DNA of 64,000 nt from an uncultured Alistipes sp. GTDB lineage: Bacteria; Bacteroidota; Bacteroidia; Bacteroidales; Rikenellaceae. Where the stretch lies: the NCBI GenBank assembly GCA_949285535.1, contig CASDZP010000003.1, forward strand, positions 1-64,000, given 5' to 3'. Both the position numbers and the translations under genes were made by a program. Position 1 is the first letter of the stretch. The number at the start of each line of letters is the position of its first letter. Positions 44,049 to 53,281 of the stretch are shown here, piece by piece. Under the pieces are notes generated by a model. It was not told where the DNA came from, did no database searches, and saw nothing but the letters and a program-made list of their open reading frames with translations.

Positions 44049-45080
44049 ATGGAGGTTCAGAACGAGCATAAACGTGAGGAAATGGAGTCAGTGGATTTGT
44101 TGGCTCTTTTTCAGGAGGTAAAGAAACATCGTAAGCTTATTATCAAAGTCGGAATAATAAGTTTTGTTGTCGGAATAGTGATTGCGTTCTCGCTTCCGAA
44201 AAAATATGTATCGACCATATCTTTCGCTCCTGAAAGTAAAAATGAAAAAGTGAGTGGTTCTGCCAGTGCTTTGGTGTCGATGATGGGGATGGGGAGTAAT
44301 ACTAATTATGGAGTAAATGAAGAGGTTTATCCCGAAATATTAAAAAGTACTCCCTTTGTGATGACATTGGCGGATATTCCGGTCGTTTACGACGGTAAAG
44401 AGATGTCATTTAGTGATTATGTGCTTAAAGAACAAAGATATCCGTGGTGGTTGTTTTGGAAAAATAAAAGTGACAAAGAGAAACAAAAAGAGATGAATGT
44501 GCATGATTCGTCCGGTTTTGCCGCCGCATACGTAGGTATGTTTTCTCGAATGGTTTCTCTGGAGTCGGAGAAAAAGACAGGACTTTATACCCTTAGAGTA
44601 ACATTTCAAGATCCCAATATAGCTAAACAGTTAGCTGATTCGGTCTTGTCTAATCTTCAGACGTATATAACAAATTATCGAACCACAAAAACAAGACATG
44701 ATGTTGTGGTAAATAAGAAAATGCTTGCGGATGCAAGAAAAGAGTATATTATAGCTGATAGTCTGTATGGTAGTATTGTTGATAAGAATGCCAATCTTGT
44801 GACCAAGTCGTCTCAGGTTGTAATAGAGCGCTTTAAAAACGAACGAGACTTGAAATATAATATTTATCAGCAGTATGCTTCTCAGCTTGCGTTGAGTATA
44901 ATAAAACTTCAAGAAGAGACCCCTATCGCTACGGTGATAGAGCCAGCAAGGGTACCTCATTTCCCATCCTCGCCAAATGTTAAATTAGTGATTGTGGCGG
45001 TTACTTTGCTGGGTATATTTTTAGTGACTGCAAAAATAGTTGTTAAAAAGTTATTATTTGGAGAAGGATCGGAACAGTAG
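44049..45080 (+). CDS. wzz: Wzz-type polysaccharide chain-length regulator
   Basis: 343-residue inner-membrane protein that sets the polymer length made by the Wzy polymerase. Two membrane helices (~34-51 and ~313-331) flank a large periplasmic helical domain. Just before the second helix is the proline-containing RVPHFPSSPN typical of the Wzz family. There is no cytoplasmic tyrosine-kinase domain, so this is the short form. It is the first gene of the locus, behind a consensus promoter; wzx starts 21 bases later. Confidence 0.85.
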   Translation: MEVQNEHKREEMESVDLLALFQEVKKHRKLIIKVGIISFVVGIVIAFSLPKKYVSTISFAPESKNEKVSGSASALVSMMGMGSNTNYGVNEEVYPEILKSTPFVMTLADIPVVYDGKEMSFSDYVLKEQRYPWWLFWKNKSDKEKQKEMNVHDSSGFAAAYVGMFSRMVSLESEKKTGLYTLRVTFQDPNIAKQLADSVLSNLQTYITNYRTTKTRHDVVVNKKMLADARKEYIIADSLYGSIVDKNANLVTKSSQVVIERFKNERDLKYNIYQQYASQLALSIIKLQEETPIATVIEPARVPHFPSSPNVKLVIVAVTLLGIFLVTAKIVVKKLLFGEGSEQ

Positions 45081-45101
45081 TTAATAATCTATATCATAGC
45101 T

Positions 45102-46556
45102 ATGTCGTTGCGCAAAAATGCGATATACAATATAATACTGAATATTAGTAATGTATTGTTTCCGTTTATTACAACCCCTTATGTATCGCGAATATTGGGG
45201 GTTGAGAATATCGGTGTCGTTAATTTTGCGATAGCTTATGCAGCGTATTTCGTGCTGTTTGCCATGTTAGGTATTCCTACCTATGGAATGCGTGTGGTAG
45301 CAAAATGTGGTGAATCCAAAGAAGAACGAAGTAAAGTTTTCTTTGAGCTATTTTCGATAGTAACGATATGTTCTTTGATTGTTTCGATTATTTATGTCAT
45401 TTCTGTATTTGTTGTTCCGACATTATATGAAGAACGAGTTTTCCTGCTGATTGCCGGGATGACGGTTTTTCTTGCCCCATTGAATATAGAATGGTATTTC
45501 GGTGGGCGAGAGAGATTCGGGATGATAACCATGCGCTCTTTGGTCGTTAAAGGAGTGATGCTTGCCGGATTGTTCCTTTTTGTGAGAGACAGGGGTGACG
45601 TAATGCCTTACATGTGGTTACAAACAGCCTCTTTATTGCTAAGTCATATTTGGAACTGGGGCTATCTTGTGAAAAATGAGATAAAGAAATGTAGTATCAA
45701 GTCATTGAATATAAGGCTTCATGTTAAGCCGATGTTATTGCTGTTTTCCTCTTCTATCGCAATAAGTATCTATACGATGTTGGATACATTGATGTTGGGC
45801 TTTTTGTCTAACTACACAGAGGTCGGATATTATACTTCGGCAATGAAAATAAGCAGGCTTATTATGCCGATTGTAGTAGCAATGTCTCCTGTCGTTTTCG
45901 TTAGGGTTGCTGCATTGAAAGAACAGGGTGATTTTGATGCGATAAAGGAGGTCTTAAAAGGATCTTTTTCCTATATGTATACTATTGCTGTTCCTGTAAC
46001 ATTCGGAATCATAGTAATTGCCCCGCGATTTGTGCCTTTGTTTTTTGGAGAAGAGTTCATACCGTCAACATTGTCTTTGCAGATATTGTCGTTATTAATA
46101 TTAATAATCGGAACGAACAATGTCTATGGTCCGCAGTTGATTCAAGGAATGGGGTATGATAAACTGTTTCTAAAAGGGGTATTAGTCGGAACAGTTTTGA
46201 ATTTTACGCTTAATATGATATTGATAAAGCCGTTCGGTTCTGTTGGCGCATCGGTAGCATCGGTGCTTTCAGAGACGGTGGTAGCAATAGTCATGTATCT
46301 GTTCTCTTTAAGAATATTAAAATTACACTATGACAAAAAAACAATGATAGCCCCGTGGGTGGCGATTATTCCGATGTTTGTCGTTTCAATGCTGGTAAAT
46401 AATTTTATGAAAGTGCATGATGTGACATATCTGTTAATCGTTATATCATCATCAGTATTTTTTTATGTGGCTATAATGTATTTTGTGTTTAAAAATCAAG
46501 TAATAGTGTCTGTAATAGATGGCGTTTTGTCAAAATTTAGAATAATAAAAAAATGA
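45102..46556 (+). CDS. wzx: Wzx-type oligosaccharide-lipid flippase
   Basis: 484-residue membrane protein with 12-14 helices from the MOP/polysaccharide transporter family. It begins MSLRKNAIYNIILNISNVLF with the typical PFITTPYVSRILGVENIGVVNF. It should flip undecaprenyl-diphosphate-linked repeat units to the periplasm. Its stop overlaps the start of the glycyl radical enzyme gene (ATGA), so translation is coupled. Confidence 0.9.
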   Translation: MSLRKNAIYNIILNISNVLFPFITTPYVSRILGVENIGVVNFAIAYAAYFVLFAMLGIPTYGMRVVAKCGESKEERSKVFFELFSIVTICSLIVSIIYVISVFVVPTLYEERVFLLIAGMTVFLAPLNIEWYFGGRERFGMITMRSLVVKGVMLAGLFLFVRDRGDVMPYMWLQTASLLLSHIWNWGYLVKNEIKKCSIKSLNIRLHVKPMLLLFSSSIAISIYTMLDTLMLGFLSNYTEVGYYTSAMKISRLIMPIVVAMSPVVFVRVAALKEQGDFDAIKEVLKGSFSYMYTIAVPVTFGIIVIAPRFVPLFFGEEFIPSTLSLQILSLLILIIGTNNVYGPQLIQGMGYDKLFLKGVLVGTVLNFTLNMILIKPFGSVGASVASVLSETVVAIVMYLFSLRILKLHYDKKTMIAPWVAIIPMFVVSMLVNNFMKVHDVTYLLIVISSSVFFYVAIMYFVFKNQVIVSVIDGVLSKFRIIKK

Positions 46557-48601
46557 AAAAACTTATAAAAAGAATAATAAAAACATTATTGCCGAGACGT
46601 ATTTTTGTCTCTTTGAGTCGATCTCGTTCTCAGGGAGGTTCGGATATATTTTCTTCAAAACCATTTTTGAAAAGGTTTGTCTATTCATTTTTGCATGATA
46701 TTTTTATTTACAGAGAAGATAAGTTATCGGAACAAAAAAATGCCGGCTGTCAAATTCTGGATGTCGTAAAAAAAATAAAAGTAACTGACGTTTGTAAATA
46801 TCCGTATTTTTATCCTTATAATCCGAGGATAGTTAAGATATTAGGCAAAGCGACGTGGCCACTTGTTAGTATTACATTGGACTATGCAAATGTCTTGGAG
46901 ACGGATTTGGTCTCTCTGTCAGAAAAAATATCTAAGAATGATGATGATTTTAGTCATTCGGTTGTAGATGCTATTTCTGCAATAGACTTGTTGAGGAGTA
47001 AAGCGATTGCGTTCTATTCCACAAAAAAAGATGCTCGTTCGGAGAAGATAGTTTCCTATTTGGATCGCATGATGTCTAATCGACCTGAATCGTTGGATGA
47101 AGCGTTGCAGAAAATATTGTTTGTTAATGCTTTGCAATGGGATTATGGACACAGACATATAGGTCTTGGACGTCTTGATGTTATTTTGGAACCATATTAC
47201 CGTTCAGATATAGAGACTGGTGTTTTGAGTCGTGACGGTGCGTTTAAGATGATAACCGATTTTGTCAAGATACTTGGTGCGGATACATTCTTTAAAAGCG
47301 GTGGTTTGATTGGCGATACAGGTCAGGTTATATTGCTTTCAGGAACGGATAGAAACGGAAATTATGTAGAGAACGAGCTTACGCATATATTTCTTGAGGT
47401 GATAACTGAGCTTAATGTTCCCGATCCGAAGTTGATATTGCGAGTCTGTGATAAAACAAGCGATGAGTTGTGGCGTAAATCAGTCGCATCAATCTCAAAG
47501 GGTAACGGTTCTCCGTTGATGATGAACGAACCTAAGGTGATGAGGTTGATGACGGATTTTGGTTATGAAGCGTCCGATGTTGTTGATTTCGGTACTTCGG
47601 CATGTTGGGAACCGTTGATAATCGGAAAATCGTTTGATCAGAATAACTCTGTCGAAAATATTAATGTTTTAAGTCCGCTGAATAAAATAATTCAGGAGAC
47701 AGAGTATTCAGATTATTTCTCTTTTGAGAAGGCGGCGTTGTCGAGCATATCATCAGAGGTAGAACGTATAACAAATAATAGTAAGGAGATTAATTTTGAC
47801 AAGTCTCCACTTATGTCTATATGGACGGACGGTTGTATAGAGACGCTTACCGACTTTGCCGCGGGAGGTGCTAAATATAACTATCACGGTTTCTTGTGTT
47901 CAGGAATGCCTAATACTGTTAATTCGTTGTTGAATATAAAAAGGTATGTGTTCGATGAGAAGAAGATATCTTATGACGAGTTAAAGAAGGCATTGGCGGA
48001 TAATTATGTCGGTTATGAATATGTACGGGATTTGTTTTTGTCCAATGAGTTTAAGTTCGGACTTTCTGCACTCGATGTAATGGCGATAACAACGAAAATT
48101 ATGAATTGCCTTTCTGATGTGGTTGCTCGTACAACAATAAACGGTCATAAGGCAAAATTAGGATTCAGTTCTCCTGCTTATTTATCCATGGGAAAACATA
48201 CTGGCGCATCTGCCGACGGACGTCACGGAGGGGATCCGTTTTCAACGCATATCTCACCTGTTTCAAAAGAGGTGGGTTTTGCTGAAATAATAGACTTCGC
48301 ATCAGAATTGGACTATTCGGGAAATAAAATAAACGGAAATGTCGTCGATTTTGTTCTTTCCAAACAATTCGTAAAAAATGTCGATAAATTTATTCAGATA
48401 TTGAAAACGGCTTTCCGTAAAGGTGTCTTTGAGATGCAACTTAATGTATTGAATTACGAGCAGCTTGTTGCAGCCAAAAAAGATCCTACGTTATATCCGA
48501 ATCTGGTTGTCCGTATATGGGGTTTTAGTGCATATTTTAATGATTTGCCCGATTCGTATAAAGATATGCTTATTCAAAGAGCCTTGAATTCAAATGAATA
48601 G
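46553..48601 (+). CDS. Glycyl radical enzyme (pyruvate formate-lyase superfamily) in the glycan locus
   Basis: 682-residue glycyl radical enzyme. The active-site cysteine is Cys351 with the dehydratase-type neighbour Glu353 (SACWEP; compare GCVEP in glycerol dehydratase and choline lyase, not the Cys-Cys of PFL). The radical glycine is Gly657 in RIWGFSAYF (usual RVxGYxxxF). Other family blocks present are HRHIGLGRLD, TDGCIETLTDFAAGGAKYN and GASADGRHGGDPFSTHISPV. It is shorter than characterised relatives. It starts with a basic amphipathic segment (MKKLIKRIIKTLLPRRIF) that could bind the membrane. It overlaps wzx by four bases and the activase by eight. A sugar- or polyol-linked dehydration or C-C/C-X cleavage is the likely chemistry; the substrate is unknown. 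Confidence 0.9.
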   Translation: MKKLIKRIIKTLLPRRIFVSLSRSRSQGGSDIFSSKPFLKRFVYSFLHDIFIYREDKLSEQKNAGCQILDVVKKIKVTDVCKYPYFYPYNPRIVKILGKATWPLVSITLDYANVLETDLVSLSEKISKNDDDFSHSVVDAISAIDLLRSKAIAFYSTKKDARSEKIVSYLDRMMSNRPESLDEALQKILFVNALQWDYGHRHIGLGRLDVILEPYYRSDIETGVLSRDGAFKMITDFVKILGADTFFKSGGLIGDTGQVILLSGTDRNGNYVENELTHIFLEVITELNVPDPKLILRVCDKTSDELWRKSVASISKGNGSPLMMNEPKVMRLMTDFGYEASDVVDFGTSACWEPLIIGKSFDQNNSVENINVLSPLNKIIQETEYSDYFSFEKAALSSISSEVERITNNSKEINFDKSPLMSIWTDGCIETLTDFAAGGAKYNYHGFLCSGMPNTVNSLLNIKRYVFDEKKISYDELKKALADNYVGYEYVRDLFLSNEFKFGLSALDVMAITTKIMNCLSDVVARTTINGHKAKLGFSSPAYLSMGKHTGASADGRHGGDPFSTHISPVSKEVGFAEIIDFASELDYSGNKINGNVVDFVLSKQFVKNVDKFIQILKTAFRKGVFEMQLNVLNYEQLVAAKKDPTLYPNLVVRIWGFSAYFNDLPDSYKDMLIQRALNSNE

Positions 48602-49343
48602 TTTTAATGTAACCTCTGTTCAGCGACTCTGTGTCAATGACGGTCCGGGAGTTAGGACAACGGTGTTTTTCAAAGGATGTACATTGCATTGTCCGTGGTG
48701 TTGTAATCCTGAGACGAGATATTCGTCGCCGTCATATTATGACAACAATCGTAATGAGCCTGTTTGTGTCAGGATGAGTGAAGATGAGATATTTGATTTG
48801 CTTATTCGGGACAAAGATTATTATGCCGATACGGGTGGGGTCACATTCTCAGGAGGAGAACCGTTGCTTCAGGCCTTTAAGCTCGCGCCGCTTCTTGAAC
48901 GACTAAAACGACATGGGGTCTCAATTTGTTTTGAGACCTCTTTGTATGTTCCGTTGGAGTTCATAAAAATGGTCGATTCGTTTGTCGATTGCTATATTGT
49001 CGATGTCAAGGTGATTGACCGTCCTTTCCTTTTTAAGGAAAATATTGATTTTGTCAATTCTATTGATTTTGAAGCAAATTTGACATATCTTTGTAAAAAG
49101 ATATACTTTCTGCGGATGGTGTTGATTGACACCGTTACCGATACGAAAGAAAATATCGAAAAATTTAAGAAACTTGCGGAGACTCATCCTGATTTACAGG
49201 TTGAGTTTCTGCAATATCACTCTTTAGGGTTGACCAAAGCGAAACGACTTGGTGTCGAGCAGCCGTTGTTCAGTCCTACTAAAGAGGATAGGCTTGCCGA
49301 GATACTCGGGCAATTTAAAAACGCACGTTATGAAAAAGTATGA
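48594..49343 (+). CDS. Radical-SAM glycyl radical enzyme activase (PflA-like)
   Basis: 249-residue [4Fe-4S] enzyme that cleaves S-adenosylmethionine and abstracts hydrogen from the glycine of its partner enzyme. The cluster motif is CTLHCPWC (Cys29, Cys33, Cys36). VNDGPGVRTTVFFKG precedes it and TFSGGEPLLQ follows. The auxiliary-cluster insert found in many dehydratase activases is absent, so it is the short PflA form. It overlaps the enzyme gene by eight bases and glf by 14, so the three are made together. It surely activates the product of the preceding gene. Confidence 0.93.
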   Translation: MNSFNVTSVQRLCVNDGPGVRTTVFFKGCTLHCPWCCNPETRYSSPSYYDNNRNEPVCVRMSEDEIFDLLIRDKDYYADTGGVTFSGGEPLLQAFKLAPLLERLKRHGVSICFETSLYVPLEFIKMVDSFVDCYIVDVKVIDRPFLFKENIDFVNSIDFEANLTYLCKKIYFLRMVLIDTVTDTKENIEKFKKLAETHPDLQVEFLQYHSLGLTKAKRLGVEQPLFSPTKEDRLAEILGQFKNARYEKV

Positions 49344-50427
49344 TTATCTGATTGTCGGAGCAGGTCTTTATGGCGCAACCTTTGCGCATCTGGCTTCGAA
49401 AAAGGGAAAACGCTGTCTTGTCATTGATAAACGTAATCATGTCGGTGGAAATCTTTTCTGTGAAAATATCGACGGAATCAATGTGCATAAATATGGCGCT
49501 CACATATTTCATACCTCTGACAAGAAAATTTGGGAGTATGTCAATTCGCTTGTAGAGTTCAACAGATATACAAATTCGCCTGTGGCAAATTATAAAGGTC
49601 ATCTTTATAATCTGCCGTTTAATATGAATACTTTCTATCAGCTTTGGGGTGTAAAAACACCTGCCGAGGCTGCCGCAGAGATAGAGAAACAGCGTAAAAA
49701 GATGGAAGGTAAAGAACCTTCAAATCTTGAGGAACAGGCAATATCGCTTGTTGGACGAGATATATATGAGAAATTGATAAAAGGTTATACGGAGAAGCAG
49801 TGGGGACGAAGCTGTACCGACCTGCCTGCCTTTATAATAAAGCGTTTACCCGTCAGATTTACATTCGATAACAATTATTTCAACGATAAATATCAGGGAA
49901 TTCCTATAGGTGGGTATAATGTGTTGATTGACAAGATGCTTGCCGATGCGGATGTGAAACTAGGCGTAGATTATTTTTCGGATAAAGAGTCTTTCGACTC
50001 TATGGCGGAGAAAATCGTCTTTACGGGAATGATAGACGAATATTTCGGATATTGTTTCGGAAAACTTGAGTACAGAACTCTTCGTTTTGAGCAGGAACGC
50101 CTCGAAATTCCGAATTATCAAGGTAACGCCGTGGTGAATTATACCGAACGAGAAGTTCCTTTTACCCGAATAATAGAACACAAGCATTTTGAGTTCGGAG
50201 AACAGCCGCATACCGTCATAACACGAGAATATTCGAGTGAATGGAGTGACGGTGCGGAGCCTTATTACCCTGTGAACGATAATAAAAACAATACCCTTTA
50301 CGAGAAATATGCAGAATTAGCCAAAGGGTGTGAAAATGTGATATTCGGCGGACGTCTTGCCGCATACAAATATTACGACATGCATCATGTGATAGGTCAG
50401 GTGCTGCAAATAGAGGACAAAATATAA
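49330..50427 (+). CDS. glf: UDP-galactopyranose mutase
   Basis: FAD enzyme of 365 residues that converts UDP-galactopyranose to UDP-galactofuranose. The dinucleotide loop is LIVGAGLYGATFAHLA at residue 7; KYGAHIFHT, KGYTEKQWGR and RFTFDNNYFNDKYQGIPIGGY are family marks, and the C-terminal GRLAAYKYYDMH is intact. The ATG at 49330 lies inside the activase gene (14-base overlap). A longer in-frame start at 49249 would put 27 unrelated residues before the FAD motif. It implies galactofuranose in the glycan. Confidence 0.95.
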   Translation: MKKYDYLIVGAGLYGATFAHLASKKGKRCLVIDKRNHVGGNLFCENIDGINVHKYGAHIFHTSDKKIWEYVNSLVEFNRYTNSPVANYKGHLYNLPFNMNTFYQLWGVKTPAEAAAEIEKQRKKMEGKEPSNLEEQAISLVGRDIYEKLIKGYTEKQWGRSCTDLPAFIIKRLPVRFTFDNNYFNDKYQGIPIGGYNVLIDKMLADADVKLGVDYFSDKESFDSMAEKIVFTGMIDEYFGYCFGKLEYRTLRFEQERLEIPNYQGNAVVNYTEREVPFTRIIEHKHFEFGEQPHTVITREYSSEWSDGAEPYYPVNDNKNNTLYEKYAELAKGCENVIFGGRLAAYKYYDMHHVIGQVLQIEDKI

Positions 50428-50446
50428 TTTTCAATTTTCAGGAGCG

Positions 50447-51496
50447 ATGATAAAGGTATATTCAAATACAAAAGTTTTTGTTCATTGTCCCGCCGGAGCG
50501 GTTACAGGTGGTGCTGAATTGTTGCATCAGCTGGTAGATGTATTGAGACGCAATTCGATTGACGCATATATTGTCTATTACGGAGAAAAAGAGCACGTTG
50601 TCCCTTCGGAGTATCATTGTTATGATATAAATGTTTCGGAGACGGTTGAAGATAAGGAAGAGAATATCGAAGTTATTTACGAAGGTGTTTTCAATTTTAT
50701 ACGAAACAATAAAAAGATACAGAAGTTCTTGTGGTGGTTGAGCGTTGATAATTTTTATTATTGTTCGGCTTCTTATCTTTCTTTATGTAATTTGTTCGCA
50801 TGGGATAAGAAAATGTGGGCATACGAAGTGTTAAGGAGAGGATATGATCTACTGTTTAGAGGCGGTAAACGGAGTTATTTTAATACATTGTCATTGAAAG
50901 ATCTTCGTGAATCGGGAGCGATGAACGGTTATCAGTCGGAGTATGCCCAGAACTTTCTTCAGAACAACGGGTTCGGAGAGATGGTATCGCTTAAGGATTT
51001 TATAAATACCGACCATATAGCGCCTTTCTCAACGCAGGGACGTGAAGACATAGTCCTTTATAACCCCAAGAAAGGTATGGAATTTACCAAGAAACTTATC
51101 GACAAGGCACCTGACTTGAAATGGGTCGCCGTTCAGAATATGACCAGAGCACAGCTCGTTGAGCTTATGCGCAAGGCAAAAGTTTATATCGATTTCGGTT
51201 ATCATCCGGGTAAAGACAGGCTTCCGAGAGAGTGCGCAATGAACGGATGTTGCATAATAACGGGTAAACGAGGTTCTGCCGCATTCTTTGAAGATGTGGC
51301 AATTCCCGACAAATATAAATTTGACGAGAAAAAAGCCTCTATATCTTTAATAATAGATAGAGTTAGAAATACTTTGGCTGATTATGAGATAGCGATAGGT
51401 GATTTTGACTTCTATAGAGCCGCAATATCACGTGAAAAACAGGAGTTTGAAGAGGATGCTGAAAATCTGTTCGTGAAACGAAATAGTGTAAAGTAA
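50447..51496 (+). CDS. Putative glycosyltransferase (GT-B type)
   Basis: 349 residues, not assigned to a known family with confidence. The N-terminal FVHCPAGAVTGGAELLHQLVDVL resembles the acceptor-side loop of GT4-like enzymes. The C-terminal part, ARKVYIDFGYHPGKDRLPREAA-like (KVYIDFGYHPGKDRLPREC), GCCIITGKRGSAAF, corresponds to the nucleotide-sugar-side E-x7-E region. An AGGAG sits five bases before the start, unusual here. The next gene's ATG overlaps the stop (TAATG). Confidence 0.65.
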   Translation: MIKVYSNTKVFVHCPAGAVTGGAELLHQLVDVLRRNSIDAYIVYYGEKEHVVPSEYHCYDINVSETVEDKEENIEVIYEGVFNFIRNNKKIQKFLWWLSVDNFYYCSASYLSLCNLFAWDKKMWAYEVLRRGYDLLFRGGKRSYFNTLSLKDLRESGAMNGYQSEYAQNFLQNNGFGEMVSLKDFINTDHIAPFSTQGREDIVLYNPKKGMEFTKKLIDKAPDLKWVAVQNMTRAQLVELMRKAKVYIDFGYHPGKDRLPRECAMNGCCIITGKRGSAAFFEDVAIPDKYKFDEKKASISLIIDRVRNTLADYEIAIGDFDFYRAAISREKQEFEEDAENLFVKRNSVK

Positions 51497-52653
51497 TGGC
51501 GAAAAAGAGGCTCTCATATCTTTTCTACTTTAATGATAATATAGCGGGCAAGGATATGTTTCTTGTCCCGATGTATCTTGCCGAACAGATAGGTGCAGAG
51601 GCTGAGATTGTCTTTCCTAAATGGGAAGACAATAAACATCTTACCGGATATTATAGAGGGGTTAAACTTACACCGATAAAATCCGATAGTCGTTTCCACT
51701 CGACATTTTGGTCTGAGAGAGCCATGACATGGTGGCTTATAAAGAACGCACGTAAAACCGACGTCTTATTCCTATTTTGGATAAACAAACGTAATATTTT
51801 GTACAGTTTGCTTTATAAAATGCTTAATCCTAAAGGAATTAGCTATATAAAGGCAGACGGAGCTCCTTTTGTCGTAAGTAAAGAAACATTAGTGAAACGT
51901 ATTAAATGTAAAATTCTGGATTTTTTATATAGATACGTAGATATTGTTTCTGTTGAAACAGAGAGTCTGTTTGATAATGCTCAAAAAGGATGTTATGGAA
52001 ACTTACTTAAGGAAAAAACCTTATTGGTTTCTAATGCCTTTGATTATAAGATGTTTGATGAATTGAATATTACGAAGAAGAATTTTGGTGAAAAAGAAAA
52101 TATCATAATTACTGTAGGGCGTATCGGGGATTACTATAAAAATAGTGAATTCATGTTGGAAGTCTTGGATGGTTTGAGTCTTGGTGATTGGGAATTCCAT
52201 TTTATAGGTCCGGTTGAACAAGATTTTATTCCAAAATATGAAGCCTTTTGTAAACGTAATCCTGATAGTGCATCAAAAGTCAAGTTGATTGGCGGAATAT
52301 ATGACAGGCGTAAATTGTGGGAGCAATATAACAAAGCAAAAGTGTTTGTTTTAACATCAAGAAAAGAGGGAATGGCGTGTGTTTACTCTGAAGCTTTGGC
52401 TTTTGGTGATTATATTGTTACAACAGATGTTTCGAGTGCGGAAGACATAACTGATCATCAGAGAGTCGGAACGATAATAGCTCAAGGTGACGCAGAATCT
52501 TTTAGACGGAGATTGAGTTATATTATGGATAACCAAGATATACTTGAGAATAATGTTCCTGAGGCAATGGGACTATCCGAGAAAAAGTATAATTGGAGTG
52601 TTCAGGTAAAAAAAGTCGCAGACAGGATAAAAGAGATTTGGGGTAATGCGTGA
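51496..52653 (+). CDS. Glycosyltransferase family 4-like protein
   Basis: 385-residue GT-B enzyme. The C-terminal donor-binding domain is clear: IIITVGRIGDYYKNSEFMLEVL (written here as ITVGRIGDYYKNSEFMLEVL), FHFIGPVEQDF, AKVFVLTSRKEGMACVYSEA (the E-x7-E signature region) and DYIVTTDVSSAEDI. It should transfer a sugar with retention to the lipid-linked repeat unit; donor and acceptor are unknown. It overlaps both neighbours, by one base upstream and eight downstream. Confidence 0.85.
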   Translation: MAKKRLSYLFYFNDNIAGKDMFLVPMYLAEQIGAEAEIVFPKWEDNKHLTGYYRGVKLTPIKSDSRFHSTFWSERAMTWWLIKNARKTDVLFLFWINKRNILYSLLYKMLNPKGISYIKADGAPFVVSKETLVKRIKCKILDFLYRYVDIVSVETESLFDNAQKGCYGNLLKEKTLLVSNAFDYKMFDELNITKKNFGEKENIIITVGRIGDYYKNSEFMLEVLDGLSLGDWEFHFIGPVEQDFIPKYEAFCKRNPDSASKVKLIGGIYDRRKLWEQYNKAKVFVLTSRKEGMACVYSEALAFGDYIVTTDVSSAEDITDHQRVGTIIAQGDAESFRRRLSYIMDNQDILENNVPEAMGLSEKKYNWSVQVKKVADRIKEIWGNA

Positions 52654-53263
52654 ATTGTTAAGGGTTATATCTCGTTTCGTGGCATTGTTTTATAATGAGT
52701 TTATTGTATCGAAATTTAATTCGGCAATGGATGTCATATATACAGAAATAGCCTGTAATAAATTTAAGTCAGTGGGAAATAATCCGTTTATACAGCGTAG
52801 TATAGATGTATTAGGCGGAGAGAATATAACTATCGGTGACGATTTTTACTGTTTTAAAGGATTAAGGATTGAGGCATATTCCGAGCATAATGGTGAAACA
52901 TTTTCACCTACTATAAAGATAGGAAACAATGTCAGTTTTAATCCATATTGCCATATTGGGGCGATAGATGAAATCGTCATAGAGGATAATGTGCTTTTTG
53001 CCAGCAGGGTATTCGTGACCGATCATTTTCACGGTACTATAACGTCGGATCAGTTGGATAAGGCACCAAATAAACGTATTCTTTTCTCAAAAGGACCTAT
53101 CAGGATTAAGCGAAACGCGTGGATTGGTGAGGGAGTCGCAATCATGCCCGGAGTAACTATAGGAGAAAATGCTATCGTAGGTGCAAATTCGGTGGTAACA
53201 AAGGATGTGCCCGACAATACAGTTGTTGGTGGTATTCCCGCCAAAGTCATAAAGATGTTGTAA
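52646..53263 (+). CDS. Hexapeptide-repeat O-acetyltransferase
   Basis: 205-residue left-handed beta-helix acyltransferase. Hexapeptide turns run from about residue 55 to the end: NITIGDDFYCFKGL, VSFNPYCHIGAI, IVIEDNVLFASRVFVTDHFH, AWIGEGVAIMPGVTIGENAI, VGANSVVTKDVPDNTVVGG, IPAKVIK. The HFH histidine is the likely catalytic base. It resembles maltose/serine-type acetyltransferases in glycan loci and would acetylate a sugar hydroxyl. It overlaps the preceding glycosyltransferase by eight bases. Confidence 0.88.
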   Translation: MRELLRVISRFVALFYNEFIVSKFNSAMDVIYTEIACNKFKSVGNNPFIQRSIDVLGGENITIGDDFYCFKGLRIEAYSEHNGETFSPTIKIGNNVSFNPYCHIGAIDEIVIEDNVLFASRVFVTDHFHGTITSDQLDKAPNKRILFSKGPIRIKRNAWIGEGVAIMPGVTIGENAIVGANSVVTKDVPDNTVVGGIPAKVIKML

Positions 53264-53281
53264 TAAGGAAGGTATTTCGAT

